Part shown: in pieces, positions 16,313 through 25,546 of the stretch
How the letters are laid out: every line of letters starts with the position of its first letter
Position numbering within the stretch: the first letter of the stretch is position 1
Assembly (NCBI GenBank): GCA_963664465.2
Contig: CAXXSU010000011.1
Coordinates: 1 to 64,000 of the forward strand
Source: CAVOAK01 sp963664465
Lineage (GTDB): Bacteria > Pseudomonadota > Alphaproteobacteria > UBA8366 > CAVOAK01
Length of the DNA: 64,000 nt
Direction of reading: 5' to 3'
The notes under the pieces: generated by a model
What the model saw: only the letters and a program-made list of their open reading frames with translations
Database searches by the model: none
Told to the model about the DNA's origin: nothing
Translations under genes and position numbers: made by a program

Positions 16313-18979
16313 TCAGGACTTTGCTTTAAGGGCCGCTTGTGCTGCGGCTAGGCGCGCGATGGGAACGCGGTAGGGCGAACAGGACACGTAGTCCAGGCCA
16401 ATTTTCTCGCAAAAATAGATCGACGCTGGATCTCCGCCGTGTTCGCCGCAGATTCCCAACTTTATGTCCGGGCGCGTCTCGCGTCCGCGTTCGGCTGCCA
16501 TTGCCACCAGAGTCCCGACGCCGTCGACATCTATCGAAACAAAGGGGTCAATGGGTAGGATACCACGGCGCTCGTATTGCGGTAGGAAGGAGGCCGTGTC
16601 ATCGCGGCTGAAGCCAAACGTCGTTTGAGTCAAATCATTGGTGCCAAAACTAAAGAATTCCGCCGTCTTTGCGATCTCACCAGCGCAGATGGCGGCCCGC
16701 GGCACCTCGATCATCGTGCCGACCAGATAGTTGGGGACCTCACCCAATTCGCTAGCGACATCCTTGGCGACCCGATCGATATCGGATTTCAGGATATCGA
16801 ACTCCTGTGGTGTAGCGACGAGCGGCACCATGATTTCGAGAATGACCTCATCCTGCATCTCGCGGCCGACTTCGAGCGCTGCCTCGAAGATGGCTCGTGC
16901 CTGCATCTCATATATTTCGGGATAGGTGATCGCGAGCCGGCATCCGCGATGACCCAGCATCGGATTGGCCTCCTTGAGCTGGGCAGCGCGATGGCGGACT
17001 TGCTCAACAGGCAAATTTGCCGCGCGCGCGACCTCGATCAATTCTTCCGTACCCTTCGGCAAAAATTCGTGAAGTGGTGGATCGAGCAGGCGAACCGTGA
17101 CCGGCGCCCCTTTCATGATTCGGAACAGTTCGATGAAGTCGGCTCGCTGCATCGGTAAAATCTTTTGCAGCGCGGCACGGCGCCCGGCCAGACTTTCCGC
17201 GACGATCATTTCACGAACTGCGACAATCCGATCACCGTCGAAAAACATATGTTCGGTGCGGCACAGACCAATCCCTTCGGCGCCAAACTCCCGTGCCGCT
17301 CGGGTATCGGTCGGGGTCTCGGCATTTGCCCTAACCCTGAGCCGGCGGATGCCGTCTGCCCACTCCATCAAAGTCGCGAATTCGCTCGCTAGCTTGGGCT
17401 GAACCGTGGGCACTTCGCCCAGCATGATTTCACCGGTTCCGCCATCAATCGTGATCTGATCGCCCGAGTTCACCACTGTGTCAGCCACCGACAGTGTTTG
17501 CGCCTTGCTATCCACGGCAAGCTCGCCGGCACCGGCAACGCAGGCACGCCCCATGCCGCGCGCAACGACCGCAGCATGGCTCGTCATACCGCCGCGCGTC
17601 GTCAGGATTCCTCGGGCCGCATGCATGCCATGGATATCCTCGGGGCTCGTTTCAGTCCGCACCAGGATGACCGCTGTTCCCATCGCCGCCAGTTCCTCGG
17701 CCTCGTTAGCGCTAAAAACAGCTCGTCCCGACGCCGCCCCCGGTGACGCTGGAAGGCCCGTGGCGATCACCAACTTTTCGGCCGCCGGATCGAGTGCGGG
17801 GTGTAAAAGCTGATCGAGCGCGGCCGGGTCGACGCGCGAAACGGCCGTTGCTTTGTCAATCAGCCCCTCCTCGACCATATCCACCGCGATCTTTATCGCT
17901 GCCGCCGCAGTCCGCTTGCCCGCACGAGTCTGTAGCATCCATAACTTGCCGTTTTGCACGGTGAATTCGATGTCCTGCATGTCTTTGTAGTGCGACTGCA
18001 AGGTATGGCAGACGTCATCGAGCTGGCGAAAGACATCGGGCATAGACTCTTCCATCGCCGGCAATTTGGAACCCTGCGCCAGTCTTGCGCTGGTTGTCAG
18101 GCATTGCGGCGTGCGAATGCCGGCGACCACGTCCTCGCCTTGCGCATTCACCAGATATTCACCGTAGAATACGTTCTCGCCGGTCGACGGATCGCGCGTG
18201 AAAGCGACGCCCGTTGAACAGGTGTCACCCATATTCCCAAACACCATGGCCTGGATATTGACGGCCGTTCCCCAATCGGACGGAATCGCATTAAGTCGCC
18301 TGTAGGTTATGGCACGCTCGTTGTTCCAGCTGCCAAGCACAGCGCCGATGGTGCCCCAAAGTTGATCCTGGACATCCTGCGGGAACGGAGCGCCGGATTG
18401 CTCCTCGACCTTGGCCAGGAAATCGACCGCCAACCCTTCGAGATCTTCAGCATCGAGGTCCGTGTCGAGTGTGACGCCACGCGCGTTCTTACACGTGTCC
18501 ATCAGATCTTCGAACACATAACCGGACAGGCCGAGGACGACATTCGCGTACATCTGAATGAACCGACGATAGGAATCGTAAGCGAACCGACGATCGTCGC
18601 TGAGCTTTGCCAGACCCTCGACCGATTCATCATTGAGGCCAAGGTTGAGAACCGTATCCATCATGCCCGGCATCGACGCTCGTGCCCCGGATCGGACCGA
18701 GACGAGCAATGGGTTCGCAACGTCGCCAAAGCGGGCTCCGACATCCTGTTCAATTGATTCGAGAGCGTTCTCGACATGCTCGCGGAGATCGGACGGATAG
18801 GATTTGTCGTGGTTGTAGAAATACGTGCAGACTTCGGTGGTAATCGTAAATCCAGGCGGAACAGGTAGCCCGAGCGCACTCATTTCGGCCAAACCTGCGC
18901 CTTTGCCGCCCAGCAGTTCGCGCAACGTCGCACCGCCTTCGGCCGACCCATTGCCGAAGCCATATACCCATTTGCTCAT
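16313..18979 (-). CDS. ppdK: Pyruvate, phosphate dikinase
   Basis: Interconverts pyruvate, ATP and phosphate with PEP, AMP and pyrophosphate; 888 aa, full length. Domains in order: ATP-grasp nucleotide-binding domain with LLGGKGAGLAEM and VSVRSGARASMPGMMDT; the swivelling phosphohistidine domain with GGMTSHAAVVARGMG (catalytic His near residue 455); and the TIM-barrel PEP domain with EGIGLCRTEHMFF, GHRGCRLAITYPE, SFGTNDLTQTTFG and the catalytic Cys in LGICGEHGGDP. It lies 8 nt downstream of glyS and probably shares its transcript. In alphaproteobacteria the glyQ-glyS-ppdK order is common. Role: gluconeogenic PEP supply or pyrophosphate-linked glycolysis. Confidence 0.97.
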   Translation of the reverse strand: MSKWVYGFGNGSAEGGATLRELLGGKGAGLAEMSALGLPVPPGFTITTEVCTYFYNHDKSYPSDLREHVENALESIEQDVGARFGDVANPLLVSVRSGARASMPGMMDTVLNLGLNDESVEGLAKLSDDRRFAYDSYRRFIQMYANVVLGLSGYVFEDLMDTCKNARGVTLDTDLDAEDLEGLAVDFLAKVEEQSGAPFPQDVQDQLWGTIGAVLGSWNNERAITYRRLNAIPSDWGTAVNIQAMVFGNMGDTCSTGVAFTRDPSTGENVFYGEYLVNAQGEDVVAGIRTPQCLTTSARLAQGSKLPAMEESMPDVFRQLDDVCHTLQSHYKDMQDIEFTVQNGKLWMLQTRAGKRTAAAAIKIAVDMVEEGLIDKATAVSRVDPAALDQLLHPALDPAAEKLVIATGLPASPGAASGRAVFSANEAEELAAMGTAVILVRTETSPEDIHGMHAARGILTTRGGMTSHAAVVARGMGRACVAGAGELAVDSKAQTLSVADTVVNSGDQITIDGGTGEIMLGEVPTVQPKLASEFATLMEWADGIRRLRVRANAETPTDTRAAREFGAEGIGLCRTEHMFFDGDRIVAVREMIVAESLAGRRAALQKILPMQRADFIELFRIMKGAPVTVRLLDPPLHEFLPKGTEELIEVARAANLPVEQVRHRAAQLKEANPMLGHRGCRLAITYPEIYEMQARAIFEAALEVGREMQDEVILEIMVPLVATPQEFDILKSDIDRVAKDVASELGEVPNYLVGTMIEVPRAAICAGEIAKTAEFFSFGTNDLTQTTFGFSRDDTASFLPQYERRGILPIDPFVSIDVDGVGTLVAMAAERGRETRPDIKLGICGEHGGDPASIYFCEKIGLDYVSCSPYRVPIARLAAAQAALKAKS

Positions 18980-18987
18980 CCGCTGCC

Positions 18988-21138
18988 CTACCCTTCGATC
19001 TGGCTGAAGTCGGCGACGCGATTCATGGTCCGCGTCACATATGCGAGGAGACTCAGCCGATTTTTTCGCAACTCCTCTACCTCTGTGTTTACCTTTACCT
19101 GGTCAAAGAACACATCGATCGGCTTACGCAACTTCGAGAACGCTTTCATTGCGTCGATATATCTCTCTTGTTCCAGCAGTGGATCGACTTCGTTCCTTAG
19201 ATTGTCGAGCGATTGAGAGAGAGCGTGTTCCGCACCCTCGGCAAGCTCGGGATTGAACATTTCGGGCTGGGACGCCATGCCATCACGCTCTTGCTCGATG
19301 CGGACAATATTTGCCGCCCGCTGGTATGCCACGAGCAGATTGGAGCCATCATCTGTATTCAAGAACGCGGTAAGTGCATCGACGCGTTTTAGGACACCTA
19401 CGAGATCGATTTCGCCCGATCCTCCCGATGCGGATTGCCGTTGCGAAAACACCGCCTTGATTAGATCGTGGCGCACCCCTTTCTCACGCTGCTGCACCAC
19501 CAATCGATCAGCGATGAAACTCAACAGCTCCAAAATGGTTTGCTCTCCGTCCTTATTAAGAGGAACCGACCCGTAACACTCATATGCACTGAGCATTACG
19601 TCGGCCAAAGGGAGCCTCAGTTCATTTTCCACTATGAGACGGATGACACCGAGTGCGGCGCGGCGCAGCGCGTAGGGATCGCGCGATCCAGTCGGCTTTT
19701 CGTCAATCGACCAAAATCCAACAAGCGTGTCGATCTTATCAGCAAGCGCGAGCACAATTGATGTTGGCGCGTTTGGACATTGATCATTCGGTCCAAGCGG
19801 CGCGTAGTGCTCGGCGATCGCTCTGGCAACTTCCGGCCGTGCATCTTCTTGCAATGCGTAGTAACTACCAACGATACCCTGCAGTTCAGGGAATTCCCCG
19901 ACCATACCCGTCGTAAGATCAGTTTTAGCGAGTAGCGCCGCCCGCTGGGAAATGGCGACGTCAGCGTCGGGAACATGTTGGGCCAGAACTTGGATCATCG
20001 CCTGAAGCCGTACTGCTTTGTCGGCGACGGAACCCAGTTTCGCATGGAAGATCAGACCGCGTAGATCAGATGCCCGGCTTTCCAGCGTGCGTTTTCGGTC
20101 CTGATCCCAGAAAAACTGAGCGTCGGCGAGGCGGGCCGCCAGCACGCGCTCGTTGCCGGCGACGATCTGCGCACCGCCGTCCGCCGCAGCGATGTTGGCA
20201 ACGACCGCAAAGCGCGGCGCAAGTACGCCGTCGGCGCGCAAAAGCGAGAAATACTTCTGGTGACGGCGCATGACAGTCGTCAGGACCTCGTCAGGCAGGT
20301 CCATGAACCGCTCGTCAATCTGCCCCAATAGTACAACGGGCCATTCGACGAGACCTGTGACCTCGTCTAGAAGCGCTCTGTCCTCCTTGACCGAGAGCTC
20401 CTCGGCGTCAGCGAGGCGTTTGAGTTCGCTCTCGATAAGCGCGCGGCGCTCGCCCGACTCGAGGATGACCTTGGACTTACGCAGCTTTGTTGCGTAGTCG
20501 TCAAACGAGCTGACCGTGAACCCCTTGGGTGCGAGAAACCGATGGCCACAGGTTCGGTTGCCGCTTGCCAAGCCGTGTGGCGACGCACCGATTGGATCCT
20601 CGCCGACAGCGGCACGCCCCACGCCGCGCACGAGGTCGAACTTTACCGCTCGGCCATCGAAAACACACAGGATCGACTGCAGCGGACGCACCCAAGAGAG
20701 ATGCGGTTTCTCGCCCCAGGTCATGGATTTTGACCAGGAAAACTCCCAAATGGCATCGCGCACGATGTCGGCAACGACTTCACGAACGGCGCGCCCACCG
20801 CCCCGTACGTCCGCCACATAATATTCGCCCTTCTTGGTTGCCTCAGTTTTCAGGGCGGCGCGCGACACTCCGACAGAGCGTGCAAATCCATCGACGGCTG
20901 CGTCGGGAGCGTCAACCGACGGCCCTCTCCTGCTTTCGCGCGTTGCCGGTTGCCGTTTTGGCAGTCCATCGACGACAAGGGCAAGACGTCTTGGCGTTGC
21001 GTGCGCGTCAGCACGTTCAAATGCCAACCCCCCCGCTTCGAGCCCCGCCGTCACGAGGCGTTTGAGTTCTGCCGCAGCGCGCGTCTGCATGCGCGCCGGG
21101 ATATCCTCCGACAACAGCTCGAGCAGGAGTTCGGGCAT
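18988..21138 (-). CDS. glyS: Glycyl-tRNA synthetase beta subunit
   Basis: Large subunit of the bacterial (alpha-beta)2 glycyl-tRNA synthetase, about 716 aa. Starts at ATG 21138 with the family N-terminus MPELLLELLSEDIPARM; the longer frame from 21180 overlaps glyQ and is unlikely. Seen in order: the HATPRRLALVVDGLP strand, the RGPSVDAPDAAVDGFARS segment, MTWGEKPHLSWVRPLQ, the HD-type core (ALLAKTDLTTGMVGEFPELQG, IAEHYAP), and SRDPYALRRAALGVIRL. The C-terminal helical domain binds the anticodon. The start lies 5 nt behind the glyQ stop codon, as usual for co-translated subunits. Confidence 0.97.
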   Translation of the reverse strand: MPELLLELLSEDIPARMQTRAAAELKRLVTAGLEAGGLAFERADAHATPRRLALVVDGLPKRQPATRESRRGPSVDAPDAAVDGFARSVGVSRAALKTEATKKGEYYVADVRGGGRAVREVVADIVRDAIWEFSWSKSMTWGEKPHLSWVRPLQSILCVFDGRAVKFDLVRGVGRAAVGEDPIGASPHGLASGNRTCGHRFLAPKGFTVSSFDDYATKLRKSKVILESGERRALIESELKRLADAEELSVKEDRALLDEVTGLVEWPVVLLGQIDERFMDLPDEVLTTVMRRHQKYFSLLRADGVLAPRFAVVANIAAADGGAQIVAGNERVLAARLADAQFFWDQDRKRTLESRASDLRGLIFHAKLGSVADKAVRLQAMIQVLAQHVPDADVAISQRAALLAKTDLTTGMVGEFPELQGIVGSYYALQEDARPEVARAIAEHYAPLGPNDQCPNAPTSIVLALADKIDTLVGFWSIDEKPTGSRDPYALRRAALGVIRLIVENELRLPLADVMLSAYECYGSVPLNKDGEQTILELLSFIADRLVVQQREKGVRHDLIKAVFSQRQSASGGSGEIDLVGVLKRVDALTAFLNTDDGSNLLVAYQRAANIVRIEQERDGMASQPEMFNPELAEGAEHALSQSLDNLRNEVDPLLEQERYIDAMKAFSKLRKPIDVFFDQVKVNTEVEELRKNRLSLLAYVTRTMNRVADFSQIEG

Positions 21139-21143
21139 CACGC

Positions 21144-22007
21144 TTACTCGGCCTCGGAGAACGCGAGCCAAGCCGCGCAACAGGCATTTGTCATGGCGCG
21201 GACGCGGCCGATGTAAGCCTGACGCTCGGTCGCACTGATTACGCCCCGGGCATCGAGCAAGTTAAACAGATGGCTCGCCTTGAGACATTGGTCGTAGGCC
21301 GGAAGCGGCAGGTTCACCTTGAGTATGGCCGCACATTCTTCTTCCGCGTCTGCGAAATGCTGAACCAACCTTGCTGTGTTCGCATGCTCAAAATTATAGG
21401 CGGAGAATTGCCGCTCCGCTTCGAGGAAAACGTCGCCATAAGTTGTGCCAGCACCGTCGAAGTCGAGTTCGTAAACATTCTCCACACCTTGAATATACAT
21501 CGCGAGCCGCTCAAGCCCGTAGGTGAACTCGACCGAAACTGGATCGCAATCGATGCCGCCGACCTGTTGAAAATAGGTGAACTGACTGACTTCCATGCCG
21601 TCACACCAGACCTCCCAACCGAGTCCCGCCGCACCGAGCGTCGGACTTTCCCAATCATCCTCGACAAATCGAATGTCGTGCTCCAATGGATCGATACCAA
21701 GCCGCTTCAGACTCTTGAGATAGAGATCTTGGCTGTGCTTGGGGGACGGTTTCAGCATCACTTGATACTGGTAGTAATGCTGCAATCGATTGGGATTTTC
21801 GCCATAGCGCCCATCGGTGGGACGGCGCGAAGGTTGCACGTAAGCGGCGTTCCACGGTTTTTTTCCCAGGGCGCGCAGCACGGTCGCAGGGTGAAACGTC
21901 CCGGCGCCCACCTCCATATCATAGGGCTGCAGAATAACGCAGCCCTGCGCCGACCAATACGCATGGAGCGTCAGGATGAGCGATTGTAGGCTGGTGTTCG
22001 CGGCCAT
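21144..22007 (-). CDS. glyQ: Glycyl-tRNA synthetase alpha subunit
   Basis: Catalytic class II aminoacyl-tRNA synthetase subunit, 287 aa. Conserved blocks: SLQSLILTLHAYWSAQGCVI, QPYDMEVGAGTFHP, YVQPSRRPTDGRYGENPNR (motif 2 region), DIRFVEDDWESPTLGAAG, GWEVWCDGMEVSQFTYFQ and the motif 3 YGLERLAMYIQG. Upstream gene of the glyQ-glyS-ppdK unit. Length and all motifs are normal. Confidence 0.98.
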   Translation of the reverse strand: MAANTSLQSLILTLHAYWSAQGCVILQPYDMEVGAGTFHPATVLRALGKKPWNAAYVQPSRRPTDGRYGENPNRLQHYYQYQVMLKPSPKHSQDLYLKSLKRLGIDPLEHDIRFVEDDWESPTLGAAGLGWEVWCDGMEVSQFTYFQQVGGIDCDPVSVEFTYGLERLAMYIQGVENVYELDFDGAGTTYGDVFLEAERQFSAYNFEHANTARLVQHFADAEEECAAILKVNLPLPAYDQCLKASHLFNLLDARGVISATERQAYIGRVRAMTNACCAAWLAFSEAE

Positions 22008-22076
22008 GGGCCCGATCGTCCTGAAACCCGGCTGAACGTCAGGTGCGGCGCACGATACTTGCAGCCCCGGAGAGCG

Positions 22077-22331
22077 TCAATTCGGGCAGTTGGTGCGTCC
22101 GCAGTCAGACGCATGATTGGTCGCAACGTAAAAATTACACACGGGACATCTCAGCGTCTCCTCGACGGTTCCCTGTGCGGGCGCTTCCGTGCTCGTTTCA
22201 CTTTTTTGAGCCCGACCCCGCGTACGCAGATTTCTGATTTCGAAATGCCGCTGTAGACGCAGCATCCCGTAAAGGAATGTCAAAATTACGCTGATAAGGA
22301 CGACAAACTTCAAAAAGGAAAATCCGAACAT
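22077..22331 (-). CDS. PP0621-like membrane-anchored zinc-ribbon protein
   Basis: A small protein of 84 aa from ATG 22331, which I prefer to a start at 22439 because it puts a transmembrane helix (FLKFVVLISVILTFLYGML) right at the N-terminus. A short basic linker follows, then a C-terminal metal-ribbon-like tail with CPVCNFYV and CGRTNC. This layout, single helix plus C-x2-C-x-YV, fits the PP0621 family of unknown function, commonly found near basic housekeeping genes. Lies between sppA-like and glyQ, in the same orientation. Confidence 0.65.
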   Translation of the reverse strand: MFGFSFLKFVVLISVILTFLYGMLRLQRHFEIRNLRTRGRAQKSETSTEAPAQGTVEETLRCPVCNFYVATNHASDCGRTNCPN

Positions 22332-22463
22332 CGCGCACCATAATGGCGTGAACAAGCCGCGGTCAAGTTGCGCTACGCCAACCATCACGCGATCCTGACT
22401 GAGTTGCGGGCGCCTTAGAGTGGCGGCCCGAAAATACAACTCTTCTTGACGCTATCTGTCGCC

Positions 22464-23345
22464 TCAGAGGCCGTAACGCGTCCAAATCGCGCGCTCTTCG
22501 ATTGAGGAAATGAGCTCGTGCGCCAGTGACGTCTCGCGCTCGATACCGAACCTGCGCTGAAGCCAGCCGCGTGGTCGCGTCATGAGCCTTAACCGAACAC
22601 GTTCGCCGAATCTATCCCGCATGACCGAGCGCAGGTCACCGATCCCGTCGATCAGTCCTAGTTCGAGTGCCTTCAGACCAGTCCAAAACTCGCCATTGAA
22701 CAGCGTTTTCTCGTTTGTGCTTAACCGTTCAGCGCGGCGTTCGCGAACGTATGCCTTAAACTGATCATGGAGCTCCTTCTGGATTGATTTGAGATGCTTC
22801 ACGTCCTTTGGATCTTCAGGGCGAAAGGGGTCAAGCATCGCCTTCCTATCGCCAGCCGTGTGGACGCGGCGCTCTACACCAATACGTTCAAGGAGTGCCG
22901 GAAATCCGAAGCTGGCGGAGAGCACGCCAATCGAACCGACAATCGATCCGCCCTCGGCGTAAATCTCATCCGCAGCGCAGGCTAGCCAATATCCGCCTGA
23001 CGCGGCCACATCCTCGCAAAAAGCAACGACCGGAAGCCCCTTCTCGTCTGCAAGTGCTCTAATTCGCTTTGCTATCAGCGCTGATTGCACGGGCGAGCCG
23101 CCGGGAGAATTGATTACAAGTGCGACGCAACGCGCGCGTGGGATCTTGAACGCATGTTCGATGGATGTCGTGAGCGCAGCCAATGTAAGACCGCGTCGTG
23201 CAGGACCGTACTGACCGATTATGCCCGTCAGCCGAATAACCGGCACGATCGGTGCGCGTTCAATGCGGTCGGCCAGGCGATCGCCGACCAGCGGTAGGCG
23301 GCGCAGCCATTCCACGGGTTGGTGGGTGGGTTGCGTTTCAGTCAT
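22464..23345 (-). CDS. S49-family signal-peptide-peptidase-like protease
   Basis: Serine protease of the SppA/SohB family, 293 aa, short single-domain form. Visible: VIRLTGIIG, the NSPGGSPVQSALIAKRIR block, the catalytic Ser in CEDVAASGGYWLACAADEI, GSIVGSIGV, and the candidate catalytic Lys in GDRKAMLDPFRPED, followed by the FNGEFWTGLKALELGLID segment typical of the family. There is no clear N-terminal signal peptide; membrane association may be peripheral. Would degrade signal peptides or membrane-protein fragments. Located 70 nt downstream of the methyltransferase gene and probably cotranscribed. Confidence 0.9.
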   Translation of the reverse strand: MTETQPTHQPVEWLRRLPLVGDRLADRIERAPIVPVIRLTGIIGQYGPARRGLTLAALTTSIEHAFKIPRARCVALVINSPGGSPVQSALIAKRIRALADEKGLPVVAFCEDVAASGGYWLACAADEIYAEGGSIVGSIGVLSASFGFPALLERIGVERRVHTAGDRKAMLDPFRPEDPKDVKHLKSIQKELHDQFKAYVRERRAERLSTNEKTLFNGEFWTGLKALELGLIDGIGDLRSVMRDRFGERVRLRLMTRPRGWLQRRFGIERETSLAHELISSIEERAIWTRYGL

Positions 23346-23415
23346 CGCCGTTTACATGGTGACTGGTAACGGCACATCAACATGCGCCCGGCACTTGATT
23401 CCCTACGTGACCGGT

Positions 23416-24390
23416 TCACAATCTTATTTCTGCGCCACCGCGCAGCACCATTTCTGCCTCATCGGTATAACCATTTGCATCAGCATGCAGCACCATGCCG
23501 GCGGCCAGGCTCATCGGCGCCCTGGAAGCACGGCTGGTGTGGACAATAACCCGCTTCGCGGGCTGTCCCGCCGATGGCCACAATGGAAATACGACGGTAC
23601 CACCTGTAGCGCCGGCCATAAGGGCAAGCAATTCATCCAATCGATCCGCACGATGTATGAATGTGACGCCGCCGCCCCGACGAACCATTTGCACGCAGAA
23701 TTTAACCCAGCATGCGAGATCTGCTGGGCCTTCGATCGTTGACGCAGCTTTGGCCTCGTCGGTTGAAGAGTTTGCGTGCCCCGCTTGGAGATAAGGCGGA
23801 TTTGCCATTACCTGATCAAAGCTTGCCGGCTGGAGTTCGCTTGGCGGATTTAGTAGATCGCCAGCTATGGCCGTGACACGCTCTCCGAAACCGTTGGTTT
23901 CAATATTTTGCTCGGCCAACAGCACCAGCTTCCGTTGGACTTCTAGACAGGTCACGCGAGCCCCACGAACCCGGGCGGCGTAACACAACGCCGCGGTTCC
24001 AACGCCGCTACCGACGTCCAGCACAAGACCCTCCGTCACGTCCGGTACGGCGGCCGCAAGAAGGACCGGATCAATTGCCATGCGATAACCGCCGATCGGC
24101 TGACGGATGGCGACACGTCCGCCCAACACACGATCCACACCATCATCTGTCGGCGTGCCGATGGGGTGCGGAGACTTTCCGCCGTCAAGTTCTCCAGCCT
24201 GTTGCAAAAGTCCCATTGCGGCGGCGTAGTCCTCGTCGACGACCATCAGACGCCGAGGGATGGCGTTGGCCGACCCTTCGAGTACACTCATATGCGTATC
24301 AAGGACCACCACATCGATCCGGCGATCCGCCAACAGCGCCGTCAGCCAGGATAGGCGAACGGCGTCAGATGTGCGTAGGATCTCCCTCAT
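23416..24390 (-). CDS. DUF2007 domain fused to TrmN6-like methyltransferase
   Basis: 324 aa from ATG 24390. Residues 1-70 (MREILRTSDAVRLSWLTALL ... RRLMVVDEDYAAAMGLLQQAG) form a DUF2007/signal-transducing-PII-like small domain, in most relatives a separate small gene next door. Residues from about 90 are a class I SAM methyltransferase of the tRNA1(Val) N6-adenine type: GYRMAIDPVLLAAAVP, motif I VLDVGSGVGTAALCYAAR, CLEVQ at motif II, and the N6-adenine catalytic NPPY in VMANPPYLQAG. The expected reaction is methylation of A37 in tRNA-Val. There is no stop or shift between the parts, so this is a true fusion in this sequence. I start at 24390 rather than 24432 because the domain begins there. 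Confidence 0.82.
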   Translation of the reverse strand: MREILRTSDAVRLSWLTALLADRRIDVVVLDTHMSVLEGSANAIPRRLMVVDEDYAAAMGLLQQAGELDGGKSPHPIGTPTDDGVDRVLGGRVAIRQPIGGYRMAIDPVLLAAAVPDVTEGLVLDVGSGVGTAALCYAARVRGARVTCLEVQRKLVLLAEQNIETNGFGERVTAIAGDLLNPPSELQPASFDQVMANPPYLQAGHANSSTDEAKAASTIEGPADLACWVKFCVQMVRRGGGVTFIHRADRLDELLALMAGATGGTVVFPLWPSAGQPAKRVIVHTSRASRAPMSLAAGMVLHADANGYTDEAEMVLRGGAEIRL

Positions 24391-24469
24391 TCTGCTATCG
24401 GCATTTGCTGCATTAGGGCCACCCTTGACCACCGGTTACGTTGCACTATGCTCGCTGCCGGATCGTCAT

Positions 24470-25516
24470 ATGGTCAACCGGGAGCGCCAACCGTTGGCTA
24501 CTGTCGTCAACTTTCATCCTAAGACTGCCAAAGACGGCAAACCTACGCTCGACGCTCTGCACGCGCTAGTGTCGAACGATGTAACCCGCGTCAATCAAGT
24601 CATTCTCGATCGCATGCAAAGTTCGGTGACACTGATTCCGCAACTGGCGGGTCATATCATCGCAGCCGGTGGCAAACGTCTGCGCCCGATGTTAACTCTG
24701 GCCGCCGCGAAGCTGTGCGGATACGACGGTGACCGCCATATTGCGCTCGCGACCTGTGTAGAATTCATTCATACCGCAACGCTTTTACATGACGACGTGG
24801 TCGATCAGTCGATGTTGCGGCGCGGTCAGGACTCGGCAAATTCGCTTTGGGGCGATCAGGCATCCGTCTTGGTTGGCGACTTTCTGTTCTCCCGAGCGTT
24901 TCAGCTTATGGTCGAGGATGGGTCACTCGACGTGCTGTCCATTCTTTCAGAGGCTTCTGCGGTTATCGCTGAGGGTGAAGTCCTGCAACTGATGACGACC
25001 AACGACACAGCGACGAGCGAGGAGGCCTATCTCGACGTTGTCCGCGCAAAGACCGCCAAACTGTTCGCAGCAGCGACGGAAATTGGCGCGGTTGTGGCCG
25101 ACCGGCCGAAAGCCGAGCGCCAGGCATTGGAAAGTTATGGCATGAACTTGGGGATCGCATTCCAGTTGATCGATGACGTACTGGATTACTCAGCGAGCGA
25201 AAGGGATCTTGGCAAGACTGTTGGTGATGATTTTCGAGAAGGCAAGATCAATCTGCCAGTCGTGCTCGCCTGGCGGCGTGGCGACGAGGAGGACCGGTCC
25301 TTTTGGCGCCGCACCATGGAGGACCTGAATCAAAACGACGGCGATTTCGAAGAAGCGGTACAGAAGATGAACAGCTGTGGCGCATTGCACGATTCAGTCG
25401 AGCGCGCGCGACACTATGGTGCGATCGCGCGCGATGCTTGCGGTATCTTCCCCGATAGCGAAATCAAATCAGCGCTCGTCGGCACCATCGATTTCTGTAT
25501 TGAACGGGCGCACTAG
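24470..25516 (+). CDS. ispB: Octa/decaprenyl diphosphate synthase
   Basis: Trans-prenyltransferase making the long side chain of ubiquinone, 348 aa from ATG 24470 (the longer frame upstream overlaps the divergent methyltransferase gene). Both aspartate-rich motifs are present: first LLHDDVVD in HTATLLHDDVVDQSMLRRG, second in FQLIDDVLDYS. Also GGKRLRPMLTLAAA and KTVGDDFREGKINLP. Residues ahead of the first motif are small, as in enzymes making C40-C50 chains; chain length cannot be fixed by eye. Divergent from the DUF2007-methyltransferase gene, an arrangement common in Rhodospirillales. Confidence 0.95.
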   Translation: MVNRERQPLATVVNFHPKTAKDGKPTLDALHALVSNDVTRVNQVILDRMQSSVTLIPQLAGHIIAAGGKRLRPMLTLAAAKLCGYDGDRHIALATCVEFIHTATLLHDDVVDQSMLRRGQDSANSLWGDQASVLVGDFLFSRAFQLMVEDGSLDVLSILSEASAVIAEGEVLQLMTTNDTATSEEAYLDVVRAKTAKLFAAATEIGAVVADRPKAERQALESYGMNLGIAFQLIDDVLDYSASERDLGKTVGDDFREGKINLPVVLAWRRGDEEDRSFWRRTMEDLNQNDGDFEEAVQKMNSCGALHDSVERARHYGAIARDACGIFPDSEIKSALVGTIDFCIERAH

Positions 25517-25546
25517 CGGCGTTCCCACAACCGGACGGCGACTCAA

